Positions 12,079-24,829 of a stretch of 64,000 bases of DNA are shown piece after piece; positions within the stretch are counted from its first letter, which is position 1; the number at the start of each line of letters is the position of its first letter. The notes under the pieces are model-generated. The model was not told where the DNA came from, made no database searches, and saw only the letters and a list, made by a program, of their open reading frames with translations. This stretch comes from Ramazzottius varieornatus (taxonomy: Eukaryota; Tardigrada; Eutardigrada; Parachela; Ramazzottiidae), in the NCBI GenBank assembly GCA_001949185.1, contig BDGG01000007.1, positions 637,675 to 701,674 on the forward strand, read 5' to 3'. Position numbers and translations under genes: made by a program.

Positions 12079-12684
12079 TCGGAAAAATAACGTGGCCGAT
12101 CTTCAAGTGACGCATCTTATTAGTGCTGTTGGCTGCGGGCAAGCGCCATTAGGAAAAACAATGTTGTCGAGCTTGTTTGCTTAGACCCATTTTCCTTCCG
12201 TCTTTTACAAAACATATCCATGCTTGGTAGGCTAGGCGGACATCAAACTTCAACGTGGACAAGCGATAAAAAACACAAACCAGAGAGGAAGTTAAATTAA
12301 TAAAAAAACATCAAAGGAGGATAATCTTTCGCAGAGGCTCTCTTTGTGACTAAAAAGGCCACCACAAGTCTCCCGTCGTCAAAAGAACGACAGTATATTC
12401 TCCGTAAAAACATATGTCAATGTAACACTATGGATAAAAAAGAGAAAACAGAAAATTTCCAGCAAATAATTTTCACGTCATGTTTTCCAACGGGTAAACC
12501 CATTCCTTAATAATTAAATAGGGTGTGTTAATAAATACGAGGAGTTATGTATCACAGATCAACAGTAGCGAACAATCGTTTTCGAGTTCAGGTTCCGCCA
12601 TTCTACGCCAACATGGCCTGGTTCAAGGCGAGGTAGGTTGTGACTAGAGGAGACTTTTCTTGTTCCTTCCTTGTGAAGACTATG

Positions 12685-15600
12685 TTAGAGAAGCGCCGCT
12701 GCGGTAAAGTACAGTTGCATCAATACTTGGATGTGGTGAGGAAGACAGGAGCGTCGGTCGTGGGTACCGGGATTCATAATCAACCACGACAGGGCATTGT
12801 AGCATTCCAAAACATGCCTGGGCGGAAACGGAGAAAAACGTGTGATCGTAGCATTTGATATATTCAACAAACGGAAGCTCGGCCAACAACGAACAGACGC
12901 TTTCCCATATGGCGCACGCGTCCAGCCAATAGCATCACAACGTGCGCCACTTCACAAGACAAACTTGCCGAGTTTCCAAAGTGGCGCACGCCTGCAGCTA
13001 GTAAACCGGCAAAAGTGCGCCACTTGCGAAGACGATCTCGTCAAATTATATGCCGGGCTTCCAAATCAGATCACGCTACATTAAGCGTCTATTCACTTAC
13101 TTCAAGACGTCGGCAGTCAAACTCGAGTCTAAGGGATGTGTGGCTTTGTTATTGGAGGTATGGTATGGATCGTCGCCTTGCAGAACATTCGCATTGTGAA
13201 TGTGCAAAGCCGCCTAAACACCCAACATGCGTCAATTTCCTACTCGATGAAGGCATGCAGGTCCTAAAATACCTTAAGAACGACAGGACAAGCCAGCTCA
13301 TCCTGGTCGGTGGAGCTGAAGAACCACCTAGGCATCGCACCAAGCTTCGCGGTCGACACGAAGTAACCCAAAGCCAGCGGTTGCTGTAAGAGCTGACCGG
13401 GTTCGTCCGTTATTCCTTCCACACCCTACAAATACACGACGAAACGATTAAAGTTTGCTACCGAATTTGTTTCGAAAGAAAAAACAAAAGTGAACCAAAG
13501 GGACTTTTCGAAATTTTTCAATACTTTTATGCTTTCGGGCACGGCCTTGACTTTGATCACAGCCCTGAGTGAGGCTCGGCCCTAAACACAACGCGGCCTT
13601 GACTGCCAGTACGAACCTTATTGCCACCGTGGTTCTCGTTCATCTTGGGCGACAGCGGTCTGTTCAAATCTTCTTTGGGAGCTTCCACCGGACTGGGAAT
13701 CTGTGCGGTATCGAAGACAAAGTCACTACCCAAGAAATCGAATTCTGCGCCAAAAGCATCCACGGCTCCCACGTCGTCTTGACCAAACAGGAGGTCTACG
13801 TCTTCCACACCGCCGATGCCCTCGGTGTGTAGCTCGGGCAACCCATGCGCCACTGCGCGGGCTGATGTAGGAAAGACGTAGATGTGCGTGCAGGAGATGT
13901 CTTCGGGAGAGGAGAGGGGGTTAAGGGCGGCAGCGGAAGGCAGACGCTCGTCGTGGGTAAAGGTATCGACTGCCACGGTGAAGGACGATTCGAGCTGGAG
14001 GGAAACTAGGCAGGCCGAGAGTATGGACGGCATGTCGAGTGCGCCGTTCAGGTTGCACTGGAGACAGAGCTGCTTGAGCGTCTGCCCGGCTCGGGCCAGA
14101 GCTTTCTTAGAGAGAATACTGGACCACACTGCGAGAAAATACAATCAGTATCGTTTCCTAGGGTCATGACACGTCTAACGCGAACCTGCATACACCGCAG
14201 CGTATGTTTATTGGACCCTGTATGTATGCAGGGAAGTGCTACGCATGCGGAATACAACCTGCATACCGAAGCAGCACAGTAGGCGTGCGGCTTTATGTAT
14301 GTAGGTACGTGACGGTAGATGAATTTTACCCGCTGACGTCTGAAACTTGTTTCTTAGACAGGAGAGATTCCTTCGCACAGTACCTTTGAGTTCGCCATGG
14401 CCCAAACGTCCGACACGACCGATGATAAGTCGACAAGGACCAACCAACTTGGTGACAACGCTGAGGATGAAATCCCACATCTTCTTCAGACCGTATCGAA
14501 GGACACCGACACCTTTCTTCCTCATTCTACAACATCATGAAACCGTGTCACCCGTGCAAACTTTCCAAGAGTGAGTTCAGTGAGTCGAGATACTGACCGG
14601 TTGGGAACAGCAACGCTGATGAGCTGCGTCTCGAGAATCTCGCCCACATCGTCCGTACAGCTTACAAAGAGGAACTTCTGGTCTTCCGACAGACAATAAG
14701 CAAAGAGCAGCGTGGTGGACTTGTCTCGGTTCTCCATGTCCAAGAAGTCGTTACCCTTCCTAGAGTCTTTCTTAAGAGACAGGACGTACGGTGGGGTGTA
14801 GGCGAAGCTGTCCCGGGCCTTCCGTTCTTCCAGCCACTGCTTGAAGGCCGTAGCGGGACCGAAGCCGGTCAGCATCTTGGGTGGTTCTCTGGCTGGAAGA
14901 CGTCTTTGATTCTGTGCGTAGACACTGAGCGCTAGGCTTCGAAGAACGTCACTGCGACCACCACGAGGTTCGGTCTCCTGCTTGTGGTCTAGGATGGTCG
15001 GAAGAGGGATGATTTGGAGGACAACGCTCTCGCGGAGCGACTCTGGGAGGACTTTCAGCATTTCTTGGTAACTACAGCAAGAAAGATCGAGTTTTTCCAC
15101 CCACACTCAACAACCTGGATTCGTACAGCTATAAAGTCTGGAAGTATTAACGATCCTGCATACATCTAACCTTCCCAAAACCACTGCCTCCGTCTGCAGA
15201 TACGAGGAAGTCCACACAGACCATCAATCACACACATGCGTACAACAAACCATTCCGTGACTAAAGTCGTCAGTATGCAGGTGTATAATGAGTGGTTCAA
15301 CAGCTCTCACGCACCCACATACCTGAGCATGGCCAAGTTTATCAGAGCAATGTATGCAGGTGGGTGATAACGAAGCTGAGAAGCTTTTCACACCAGATAT
15401 TGTACGAAGAAGCTCTGAAAATTTGCAATACCTTCGAAGGAGACCAATGCTAGCCAGGCGATGTACTGCTTCCCATCCGGGCCCAACTGACACCGAGAAA
15501 GGGTCCATAACATACACGACGATGAGCGGATGCGTATCGTCCTTCTCCGGGTAGCCCGTATCCAGCGGATAGTTGGGCAGCTGTTGAGTCAAAACACTAG

Positions 15601-18600
15601 CTGGCATACCGGCATAGCTAGCCGGGTTGACTTCCGAAGGACTCGAGGCAGCCGCACCGCTTTCGGTCAGTATCTTCACCGGGACGATGGGAGGTGGCGC
15701 GAAGACTTGGGCGATGTTACCGTTATCTTCCGACATGGTAATCAACGGACCTGCAAGCACCTTCGAGTTGTTAAACACGGTCAGTTTCGTAGTGAGATCG
15801 ACCTTACCGAGGTAGCTGCGACATGTGAAGCCATAAAGCCTCAACCGAGCAGCCAACGGCGAGTCTCCGATCGTGTGGAACCACTCATCCACTTCGTCGC
15901 TCTGACTGTTATCCGCACGGCTTTGCTTGACAACCAGAAGTCCATCGATCAGTTTCGGGAAAGGGATATGCCTTCCCAACCCACACATCTACAAAGAAAA
16001 ACAGAAAGGGGTGGAAACCCTCGCAAAAACAACGGCAAAATTGAAACCGTAAATTACTACCCCATGTTGCCATTCGTTACCGATTGCTCATCGGGGTGAT
16101 CATTTACGGAAAAAACGATTAGAGGTTCTTCCTACCTCGTAGGCCTTGCTAAGGTCTCGGAAAAACGTCCTGGCGCTCTGCACGACAAAGTCATGTTCGG
16201 GCGCCAGGACGATATACGTCGCGTCTCTCTTGGCTCCATACGGTTCGAAGGCCATCTTCTCCCAGAAGGCATAAGCCGTGGGTGCCAGCCTCAGCCACTC
16301 TTTCTCATAGCCCACCACCAGGGACGGTATCCCCAGTGGCACTTTCTGTTCTTCCATCACTTCTTTGTCCGCGAACCTCAGAAAGTCTTTCCACGTCAAG
16401 GGACCTTCCACTGTGAAGACCTTGTCCCACAGGCGTGTTTGGCGTCGCAGCTGTACGGCTTCTTGAAGCATCGGCTGGATCATGCGCCGCACGCTAACGG
16501 CTTCGGCGGTGTTGCGGATGGAAGAGCCTTCTTGATGCCAGATGTGGAGGGTTGGACGGTGTTGGAAGTGACCTTGCAGTGGGAGAATGTCCAGACATCG
16601 ATTCTGTGGCTGAAAAAGATGAACCATTCCATTTCACACCCTCATTTGAGACCATTTATCTGTGACTGTAACCTCCATACAGGGCCACCATAGAAAGCAT
16701 ACGACTCATTGTATGCAGGTTGACGAAACACAATGCGACACGCACCTACACCCGTCACTACACTACAGCCTGTATGTACTGTAGGTACACGACGGTCTAC
16801 CTGCATACATGGATGTCATGATCACGGTAAGGCGAAGTGTATACAGGTGAATAATGATGTTACAGACAGGCTACAAGATGGCCAAAGGCTTCGGCAAGCT
16901 TACCTGAGGGTCGAGGCGGCATAGTTCGACGACACCGCTACATATCCTGTTCATGTCTTCGAAGACCAGGTCCCATCGTGGATGGATACAGGACGCCTCC
17001 TCGACTGCCCGTATCGCTGCGCGGTTGGTCTTGTACGCCAGTTCATTCTGATGGAAGCTGCTCGAGGACAGGAACGGGTTGCTGATGGCGTCTTTCATCA
17101 AACCGATCAGCGACTCGGGAATCTGGTTGACCAGCTGTTCTTGGTCCACGGTTAGGTTGTTCAGTTCCAGAAGCTTGTGGAGAGGAGGATGAAGGGCTTC
17201 CGGCGGGAAATTCTGGATACCGGTAATATCGACTTCGTCTTCGAAGAACAAACCGGCGCGAAAACCATACCTAAGTCATGAAAAAAACGTTCGTCAATCT
17301 GAAACAGTGAGAAAGTGAATCTTGAAAATGAGTTACCGGTAAAAGAAACGTACAAGAACATTATCTCAAGTGGCGCACTTCTTCATTGTTGTTAGCTGGA
17401 GCAGTGAGCCACTTGAAATAAAGATTCTCTACGTTTCGTTTGCCTGACCATCCAATACTGAGAGCTTATCAAAAATTTCAAAACTGCAAAATAACCTGAA
17501 TAAAAAATTAAATTACCGTCTGTTGACGACAGCGCTAAAGCCACACTGGCATCTGTACGTCATATCCTGCTGCATCATGTAGGGGTTGGCCGCGAAAAAG
17601 CCTCCCGCGTCAACGCTCCTCACATTCCCCCCACAGACGCACATGATACACTCGTCAAAGTTCTTGTCCGCGAAAAAGTTCATCAACGAGTCGCCCATCA
17701 TGACATTGACCAGTAAAGCTTGACATTCCATCAGCCCATCTCTGCCACCACCAGCAGCACCAGCCACCATCTGTTGCGCCACCGGCAACGGCGACTGAGG
17801 TACCATGGCATTCCCCGGTGTCATTTCCCTCAGATTCAACCCTGAGTTACTTCTCATCATGACTGGCGGTCTCATCGGCGCCCCGAACTCACTGAGCCCA
17901 CCCTGAAGGTTCGAGCTGGAAGACGAAGCGAAGCCTGGAGAACCGTGATGGCCTCTCGGCGAGCGGTGACCAAGACTGTTGATACTGTTCTTGTTGGGAC
18001 TTCGGATGCTACTTCGTTCGTATGGTGAAGCCAAGCGTCGGAAAACTGAGTGTTGGAACTTGAGTGACATGACCCACGGAGGACGGTACAGCGCGGCTGA
18101 GGCTATCCTGGCGAAGTGGATAGAGGACTCTGGGTCTTCTTGGAGATGGACTGGAGCGTACTTGGAGGAGGATGGTAAAGCGAAGTTCGCTGGAAGGACC
18201 TGAAGAGTCGTGACGGGTTCGATAGCTGTACTGGAAGGGAAGATGAGGACTTCTTCGTGTTGGTTGGCTTCGATCGAGGGCGGTGTAGGGAACATTTTCG
18301 AGAGTTCCGCTGCCGAGATTGTCCCTATCAAGGGAAAATCGGTAGGCAGTTCGTTAACGAGAGTTCTCATTTGCGACCTCGGCAAATGACTCACACATTT
18401 TCTCTGGAGTGGCGCAAACAATCGGTCAAAACCGATGAAAACGTGCGCCACTTGGGAGCTCGGCTAGATCGATTTCCCAACTGACGCACGCTTCCAGCCA
18501 TTAACAATACGAACATGCGCCACTTAGAAAAAAGGCCATATTCAAGTCATTTGCCGACGTCCCCTCTGGTGTGAGTTTCTCCAACGTACCTGGGACGGCT

Positions 18601-21600
18601 TCCATGGCATGTTTAGCTTTCGCGATGTGCGGGCCGGCCGCCATAATGTTTTCCAGCTTTCTCCTGGATGTATCTTGTTCTTTCGGGGCTATGGTATGTG
18701 AAGCCGTACTTTGGACTGGCTGTGCGGTTTCTTTGGGCGTTTTGTCTGGCTCCCTCAGGCCGACCGTGTGTTGTTCGCTCCTTGTAACCTCCAGCTTCTT
18801 CTTCTTTCTCTTTTCGAGGCATATCCAGTCAGAGTCGTCCGTTTTGGTCGGCGGACTGGGTGCGATGGCGAAAACGTCGCTGTTCTCGTCGACGTCCATG
18901 CTTTCATCGTTCACCATTCCGCCTACAATGAAGAGAAATCCCGCTTGTTTTTGTTAGTCGGATTTTGAAGTTTGTTTTCCCAGTCTTTTTCTCGTTCATT
19001 TTTATATTATCGTGTTGTTGTCTCAATTTTTACCTAAAGTTGGTCTTTTCAGACCTATTTCCACTCTGACTTCCTCATCCCCTTTCTCCAGCACGATCGG
19101 GATGTTGTCGATACTCTTTACACTAGGTGGTTGTGTGAGAAGTTGTGAAGGACCCGGCAGAGCAGGAGAAGGCACCACGAATTCTCGTTCGACATTGACC
19201 GAGCGTGGCTGGACAGAGCGTGGCGTCTTGGGTGTGCGCGGATTGAACGGGGTGACGGGCGTCACAGGAGAAGGGACACCGGAACCTGGCGAGGAGACGG
19301 GTGACATCTGGAGGACACTGCCCAGCTGCGAGTGTGGAGTGACGGGAGGTTGGCTATTGGGACCGTAGAAGCCAGGAGACAGGACTGAGGTGGAAGCGAA
19401 GTGCCGACCGCGCGCCGGCGTGGTTGGTGGTCGGAGACCGACGTCTGATGGACCTCCTGTACTGTTACCTGGAAAAGAAAAACGATTAGTGAGTAATAAA
19501 CGTCCCATCCTACCCATGGAACAGAAAACAGAAGCCAGCATCATAAACACTGGTAACGCATTTGAAAGGGCGGTGTGCATGAACCTGCACACAGCGTGCC
19601 ATGACAAGCACGCGAGTCAGTGCATGAAGGTTCACGAAAGACCAGTACGCAGCAAACTAAGCCGGAAAGGTGAGGAACTAAAAATAAGTCTCGTGGAAAG
19701 CGTGCCTATGCCTTGTCGAGTAGAGTTCTGCTTGTGTAATTCGGGCTGGTTGTGACTTCGGTTATCGCCGAAGGCATTTCTTCGACGATGGAAGGAACCT
19801 GAGGACTGAGGGCGTGACAACTCAAAAAGGCTCTGGTAGTCACGCTTGCTCTGTGCGTCTTGGTGGGCGGCTGCCTTGGCTTTCATGGCCATCTGGTTCA
19901 AGCCACCGATGGAGTAGTTGATGGGACTGGACGTTGGACTGAAGGAACGCTGTGAAGTGGACAGCCCATCCGATGAGGACGACTCCTTCTTTGATCTAAC
20001 AAAATTATTCGAAGGCGATTAGAAACATCTACACAACGGAATCCAAAACATGCTTGAAAGACCTTACATGTCACAGTCACAAGATCTCCTCTCGCTGGAA
20101 TCCACTACGCTCTGAACCGAAAACTGCTTGGAGGGATTGGCTCCACTAAGCTTGAGTACGGTGATATCTTCCATCGATTGACTGTAACAGAATATTCGTT
20201 CTTCCTGAGTAACCATACCAAAAAGGTACTTTAGATTGAGAAAGGAAAGTTTCGTACCTTTTCTCGATGCGCGGTGGATGTTCCTTGCTAGATTTTAACA
20301 CCGAGCTGTCTCGTAAAACGGAATGTACAGCGCAGCCCATCTCACTCCTGCTCTGATCAGCTTCCATATCGGGGACTCCATTCAGGCCGGTTCTCTTCGA
20401 AGCCGAAGCGATCATCGTGTTCCTTCTCTTTTTCTTGAATTCTTTCCTGAGTTTGTCCAAACCAGTCAGACCCGTGTTTGACTTGATGGCTCCGGACTTT
20501 TCTTCGGCTTCGGGAACCAGCGGTGGCGCCGCGCCTTTCTTACCTGTAACATCAGTACCGTCAGTGAGAAGCATTTGGGACCTCAGCGAACAAACTCGAC
20601 AGAATGGTTTGCAAAGTGCCGCAGACTTCAGCGAACAACACTGGGAACGTGCGGGAAATACCCTTGTAAAACCTCGTTTGCCGAGCAAGGGTTTGCAATG
20701 TGCGGTACTCTTTGAAAGAGACGTCTTTAAAGTTAAGAAGAATCTTACCGTCGTCTGCGGACGTTGTCTGTGTTTTATCGTCATCGACGAGAAGGACGAA
20801 GGAAGCTGGATACAACATACGCATGTCCGACACGATCACTTCCACGAAGCATGGAAGGTTGGTCGCTCGATCTTGGCCTGCAAGAGAGTGATACCATATA
20901 ATCACAGCAGAGGGACACCATAAAATCACTCTACTGTGTAAGACGGGTTATATTGATACCTGGGTTTGGTGTTGCAGGAGCAGGACTTGCGCCAAGAGAC
21001 GGATCGTTGGAGGAAGGACCGGGAGTGTTGGGATTGATCGGATCGGAGCCCGGACTATGGTGAAGTCCGCCCTGGACTTCAGGTAGGTCGAGCGGAAAGA
21101 AGAGCTTCCACTGCTGCAGAAGCTCACGAGACTTTTCCGGCGATACGAACTTGCCCGTGAGGGTTCCTGCCAATCCATAGGGACAGAGAATCACTGCAAA
21201 AAAACACCAAAAGGTTGCAAAATTTTTCCAACGTTTTTCACGCGTAGGGAAGAGTTTTTAAATCTTGAGGAGATCTGGTTGATCTAAGTTGATTCGAAAA
21301 CAGATATTGCGGAATATTTTACCGGGAAATTTTGCACCGGAAGTTGGTGGGTTCGCCGCCGTCGCCAAGTGTCCCTTCGTGAGACGAACCAGCTGTGGAT
21401 GGATCTTGATGTTGACCATGGCACAAACGGTGCTTTCTCCGTGCAGGAAGAAGTCGAAGGCGTAAGAGTAGCGGAGGCTGAGCTCGTCGTTGTTCCGTCC
21501 CGAAGAGCCCACATCGTGGGGCTGGACGAACCATTTGCCCAGCCGGACGAACTTGTGAGTTAGGAGGCATCGTTCGATGAGAGTATGGAGCGCACGAAAC

Positions 21601-22441
21601 AGGAGAAGTCGACATTCGTAAGCCAAACCGACGTCCCATCCGCCGTTCTCCTCTTCTGCAAAACAACTGGAAGTGAGAACTGAGAAAGATCAGCAGATGC
21701 ATTGTACCCAACGACCAACCAAACACATGGGACACAATAGGGTGTCTCGATCCGATCAAACGTAATACGATGACCACCACGTGACTATCTCCTTACATAA
21801 TACTCCCCTATGGTCACGTGGGGTTACGTTTGTTGTGATCCGACAACTGAACCATTACTACAAGTTAAACAATCGAGCATTTTGGAAAAAGCTATCTGCT
21901 TGCAAACTGTTTCCCATTCCCCACAAACTTCTCTGCCTCCACCACGGACAAGAAAGTTTGCCCGAATGTTCAGAGAAGAATAGGGAAGAAAAGCATGGAG
22001 AGAAGCCCCGTGAAAGAGAGCACAGGAAACTGTTTCGTACCTGACAAATCTGGCGACAGCAGTTGGCTCAAGTCAGGCTCTTCCCCATACCAAAAGATCC
22101 ACAGCTTCTTACAGACAGGTAGGTTAGCAGGGTTGTTGGACGGCACACGGTTCCAGGCAGCCAGCAGATTAGCGTTAAGGCACTTTCCATACGAGACGAG
22201 GACAGAGTCGCGCAGATGGGCATCGGGCAGAAGGTCAGTCTCCTTAATGGCGTCTCCACCGCGCTGATCACCAAAGCGTTTCCACTGTAGTCCATGGAGT
22301 TCCGTCTGTACAACGTTGAGAAGAAGTGGTACAGGGAGGGCGATCTATCATTTCGCAAGTACAGAAGGACCAACTTACCAGTGCAAAGACGTTCGTATGG
22401 CAGTTTTCTAAACTCGCGCCATTGCTAGACAGTGCGGCCAT
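12685..22441 (-). CDS. MED13: Mediator complex subunit 13 (MED13)
   Basis: Large subunit linking the CDK8 kinase module to core Mediator in the nucleus. Twenty exons join in frame (22441-22379, 22305-22041, 21655-21323, 21193-20960, 20877-20749, 20543-20258, 20181-20068, 19995-19757, 19468-19034, 18922-18559, 18377-17517, 17270-16904, 16609-16136, 15988-15432, 15071-14598, 14526-14384, 14128-13617, 13425-13273, 13213-13101, 12817-12685), 2082 residues against about 2170 in human. Landmarks in order: [15 protein letters not shown] start; ELWIFW-like [19 protein letters not shown] and [29 protein letters not shown]-like Pro/Thr region; [83 protein letters not shown] near the end. The weakest splice calls are the donors at 19757 and 18559. 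Introns carry two short palindromic repeat families. Convergent with the TRH-receptor-like gene. Confidence 0.95.
12909..13026. repeat. Two GTGGCGCA palindromic units, 71-bp spacing
   Basis: Units begin near 12909 and 12980. Each has a GGCGCAC left arm, an AGC core and a TGCGCCACTT right arm. They lie in the last MED13 intron. The 71-base spacing matches the pairs at 18.4 and 42.4 kb. Confidence 0.75.
14170..14315. repeat. CCTGCATAC/GTATGCAGG inverted repeats in MED13 intron
   Basis: Multiple copies of AACCTGCATAC and TGTATGCAGG in both orientations with CGTGACGG nearby. Related blocks occur in two other MED13 introns (15150-15365 and 16670-16855), so this is a gene-local dispersed palindromic repeat. 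Confidence 0.6.
15150..15365. repeat. CCTGCATAC/GTATGCAGG repeats, second MED13 intron
   Basis: Contains CCTGCATACATC, two forward GTATGCAGGTG copies and CACATACCTGAG. Same family as 14170-14315. Confidence 0.55.
16670..16855. repeat. CCTGCATAC/GTATGCAGG repeats, third MED13 intron
   Basis: Contains CCTCCATACAGG, TGTATGCAGGTTGACG, CCTGTATGTACTGTAGG and CCTGCATACATGG, with a CGACGGT motif shared with 14300. Same family as the other two intronic blocks. Confidence 0.55.
17368..17418. repeat. GTGGCGCA palindromic unit, degraded
   Basis: CAAGTGGCGCACTT left arm and AGTGAGCCACTTG right arm with an AGCTGGAGC core, in a MED13 intron. One base change breaks the right arm. Confidence 0.5.
18408..18528. 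repeat. Two GTGGCGCA palindromic units filling a MED13 intron
   Basis: Units start near 18408 and 18479, a 71-base spacing. Together they make up most of the intron between exons 10 and 11, and the flanking exon edges share a GTCGCAAATGA-like direct repeat, so this intron may have arisen or grown by insertion of the repeat. Confidence 0.65.
21742..21850. repeat. Imperfect ~100-bp palindrome in MED13 intron 2
   Basis: GATCAAACGTAATA and CCACCACGTGAC on the left pair with GGTCACGTGGGG and ACGTTTGTTGTGATC on the right. A hairpin-forming element, probably a small MITE remnant. Confidence 0.5.
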
Positions 22442-23732
22442 GTGAGCGAGCTGATTGTTGATTGAGCGGGCATCAAAGGCCTGTCAATCAAGCAGACGAC
22501 CACCACCAGGAATGAATCTCCATCCTCCGGCTTGCACATCCGACTTGTTCATCCTACGGAGGTTCCATCGGGATGCAGTACAGTTAGTTACCAAAGTCGA
22601 AAGGACCAAACAGGTTAAGATCAGGCGATAAATTACGGCAATGAATTAGATTTTCTCCAGCAAACAAACACAACGATCTGGTAATTCATTCGTTTAACCA
22701 CAGTTTATCCCCAGTGATGTATCAACACTCAACAGTGCTCATTGTACGACAGATACGTCACGTTGTACGTCACTCTACGGCTGGCGAATTCCGGACGCGC
22801 ATCCGCTCCTGATTGATGTATACCTACCAGATCCCATTAGAGTAAAACCCTGGAAGCCTTGTAGTCAGCGAGACCAAGACATCAATCAAATCAATAACCG
22901 CCTTACCGTTTCGGCTGGTGGCTCGGGGCACCGCGGTGAGTGCTGTATCAGATACCGCCGGTCGGGTAGGGTTACGGCTGGGTCATGTGTTACCAACAGT
23001 CAACCATAAGACCATGTGGTCAGTTCACAAATGGGAGCTGGATTCTGCAGTAGACAGATCAGTTCACTTGACACATCTTGCCATTCAATGCGTTACATCA
23101 CGCAGTCAGGCTTGTCCGTCTGCTCCGTGTGAATCTGTGACTTTCTTTGCTTTCTTGTTCGATGCGGTGTACCGCGCGCCACTTGAATCTGGTGGTCTGT
23201 TACCATCTACGGAAATAAAACTCGAGATCAATCTCGCAAAGATGGCGCTACGCTACTTCTGAAAGTTTGAAAGAACAGTCGAGCTCTGGTCCTTGGGCGT
23301 CACAGCGTCAGTCAAGATGGGGTTCTCTCAAACGTCTGAATTTCTACCTTCACAGGAAACAAAAAAGTCGGACATCGTTTGCGATAACAACGATAGGAAA
23401 CAAGTGAAGAAGGATATCGTCGATCTGATATACCGCCGCCTGGCCAAAACTTGAAAAGTTCGCCCTTGGGTTCAGATTTTCCTCCATTTTCTTTCTTCCA
23501 GTTCCTTCTTTTTACAATCCTTTCCTCTATATACATTGCAAAAACAATAACGATAAGTAAAAACACTTCAAGGAAGAAGAAACGCGAACTTGTTACGCTA
23601 AGATCATGAAGAACTGGTGAAATTTAACAAATTCCGGACCATTTCCGGTGCTCAAAGAAAAGGCCGTGCCGAGGATCCCGTTGGAAGGCCAACACTTGCT
23701 GGAAATTCCATTCAGTCTTGAAGGAGGAAATT
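22442..23732. other. MED13 upstream region, no supported gene
   Basis: Contains the presumed MED13 promoter and the 3' flank of the minus-strand gene at 23733. A minus-strand frame at 23312-23566 starts with a hydrophobic stretch but has no recognisable domain or splice support. Confidence 0.3.
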
Positions 23733-24284
23733 CTATGATAACATCCCACCAGACATGCCTGATTCTTTCTTAATCATATCGATAGTCTCTCCATGAAGCT
23801 TTCTCTTGACCTCAGGAGGCACATCATCGTTGGAGGAGTCTTTGTTATCGGCGATCTTTTTTTTGTCAGTGCTGCCCGGCGACAGCTTTTCCTTGTACTC
23901 GAGCGAGCCGTCGTCCGACTGAATCTTGTCCGATTTCACGCTACGCATCTGCTTCTCTCCTTCCTTGCCAGAGGAAGACACCCTCTTGGACGAAGGTTCA
24001 TTGCTGGTATCGTTACCTCGACCTGATCCGGTAGATGAATGTTGCTGCTTCTTAATTATTGCGTCAGGATCGCGAGGCGCGCCAGGTTCAGGGTTCGGAT
24101 CTTGCTTCGTGGGTCCTACAAGCACAAGCGAATCCAGATGGATACAACTTTACAGAATACTCATTTACTCACCGGAAGTACCAGCTTGGGAGACGGCAGA
24201 GAATCTCAGGAATCGAAGGGAATTTGCAGTGAAGCCAGACTGGGCCACAGCCGTCCTGAAAAGAGAACGGCACAGGAACGACAT
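23733..24284 (-). CDS. Small disordered protein with mitochondrial-type N-terminus
   Basis: Not recognised as a known family. Two exons, 24284-24173 and 24115-23733, join in frame for 164 residues; donor GTGAGT and acceptor TTGTAG are good. Residues 1-37 (MSFLCRSLFRTAVAQSG, then repeated FLRF) hold several Arg, Ser and hydrophobic residues and no acid, as in a mitochondrial presequence. Residues 38 onward are rich in Lys, Ser, Asp, Gly, Pro and Asn with almost no aromatic residues, so disorder is expected. The end, PPEVKRKLHGETIDMIKKE, may be a short helix. The gene is divergent from LRCH, with 545 bases between the two starts. In a tardigrade such a protein recalls mitochondrial heat-soluble and LEA-type protectants, but I see no family signature of either. 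Confidence 0.7.
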
Positions 24285-24829
24285 TTTTAGCTGGGAGCAA
24301 GCTCGGGGTTTCTCGGTTGTTCTTCAAACAGTGACGCGAAGAGTACCGCAACAATGCAAGCAGAACTCGAACTGAATGACGATAAGGTGCAGTAGCGGAA
24401 GAATCGTGCAGGAAAACTGGTCAGATTGATTTCTGGCGTTGCTCGAGGAACCAGGTTTCAGAACCACGACCGGAAGTCAGCTGATTGGAAAATATATGTT
24501 GGTAAACAAACTAGAGTGCCCTGCCCCTGGGCGTAGAGATCAGGTCAGTGCCGAACTCGCCCAGCTCCGGGGTACCGAAGGTCACCCCAAGTAGCAGGGG
24601 CAAGGGGTCAACCGGATGCAGACTGCAAAGTGCAAACAAGTAGACATCGCATCAACATCCTCTCCAGCATCCCCTCTCGCTCCGTTGCTTTCATAACCTT
24701 GAGATCAGAGATGTAACCTATGAGCATCACCCCTTCTCCCAATGTTTATACATGTTGTTCCTTTCTTTAGCCAGTAGTTTAGAGGAAGAAAAGCCTCGGA
24801 GGGTTTCGTTGCAGATTGACCAGACACTG

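Noticed and set aside
24530-24620. GC-rich complementary stretches that might be a structured RNA
   Set aside because: Does not match 5S rRNA, tRNA or other RNA genes I can recall; pairing is limited.
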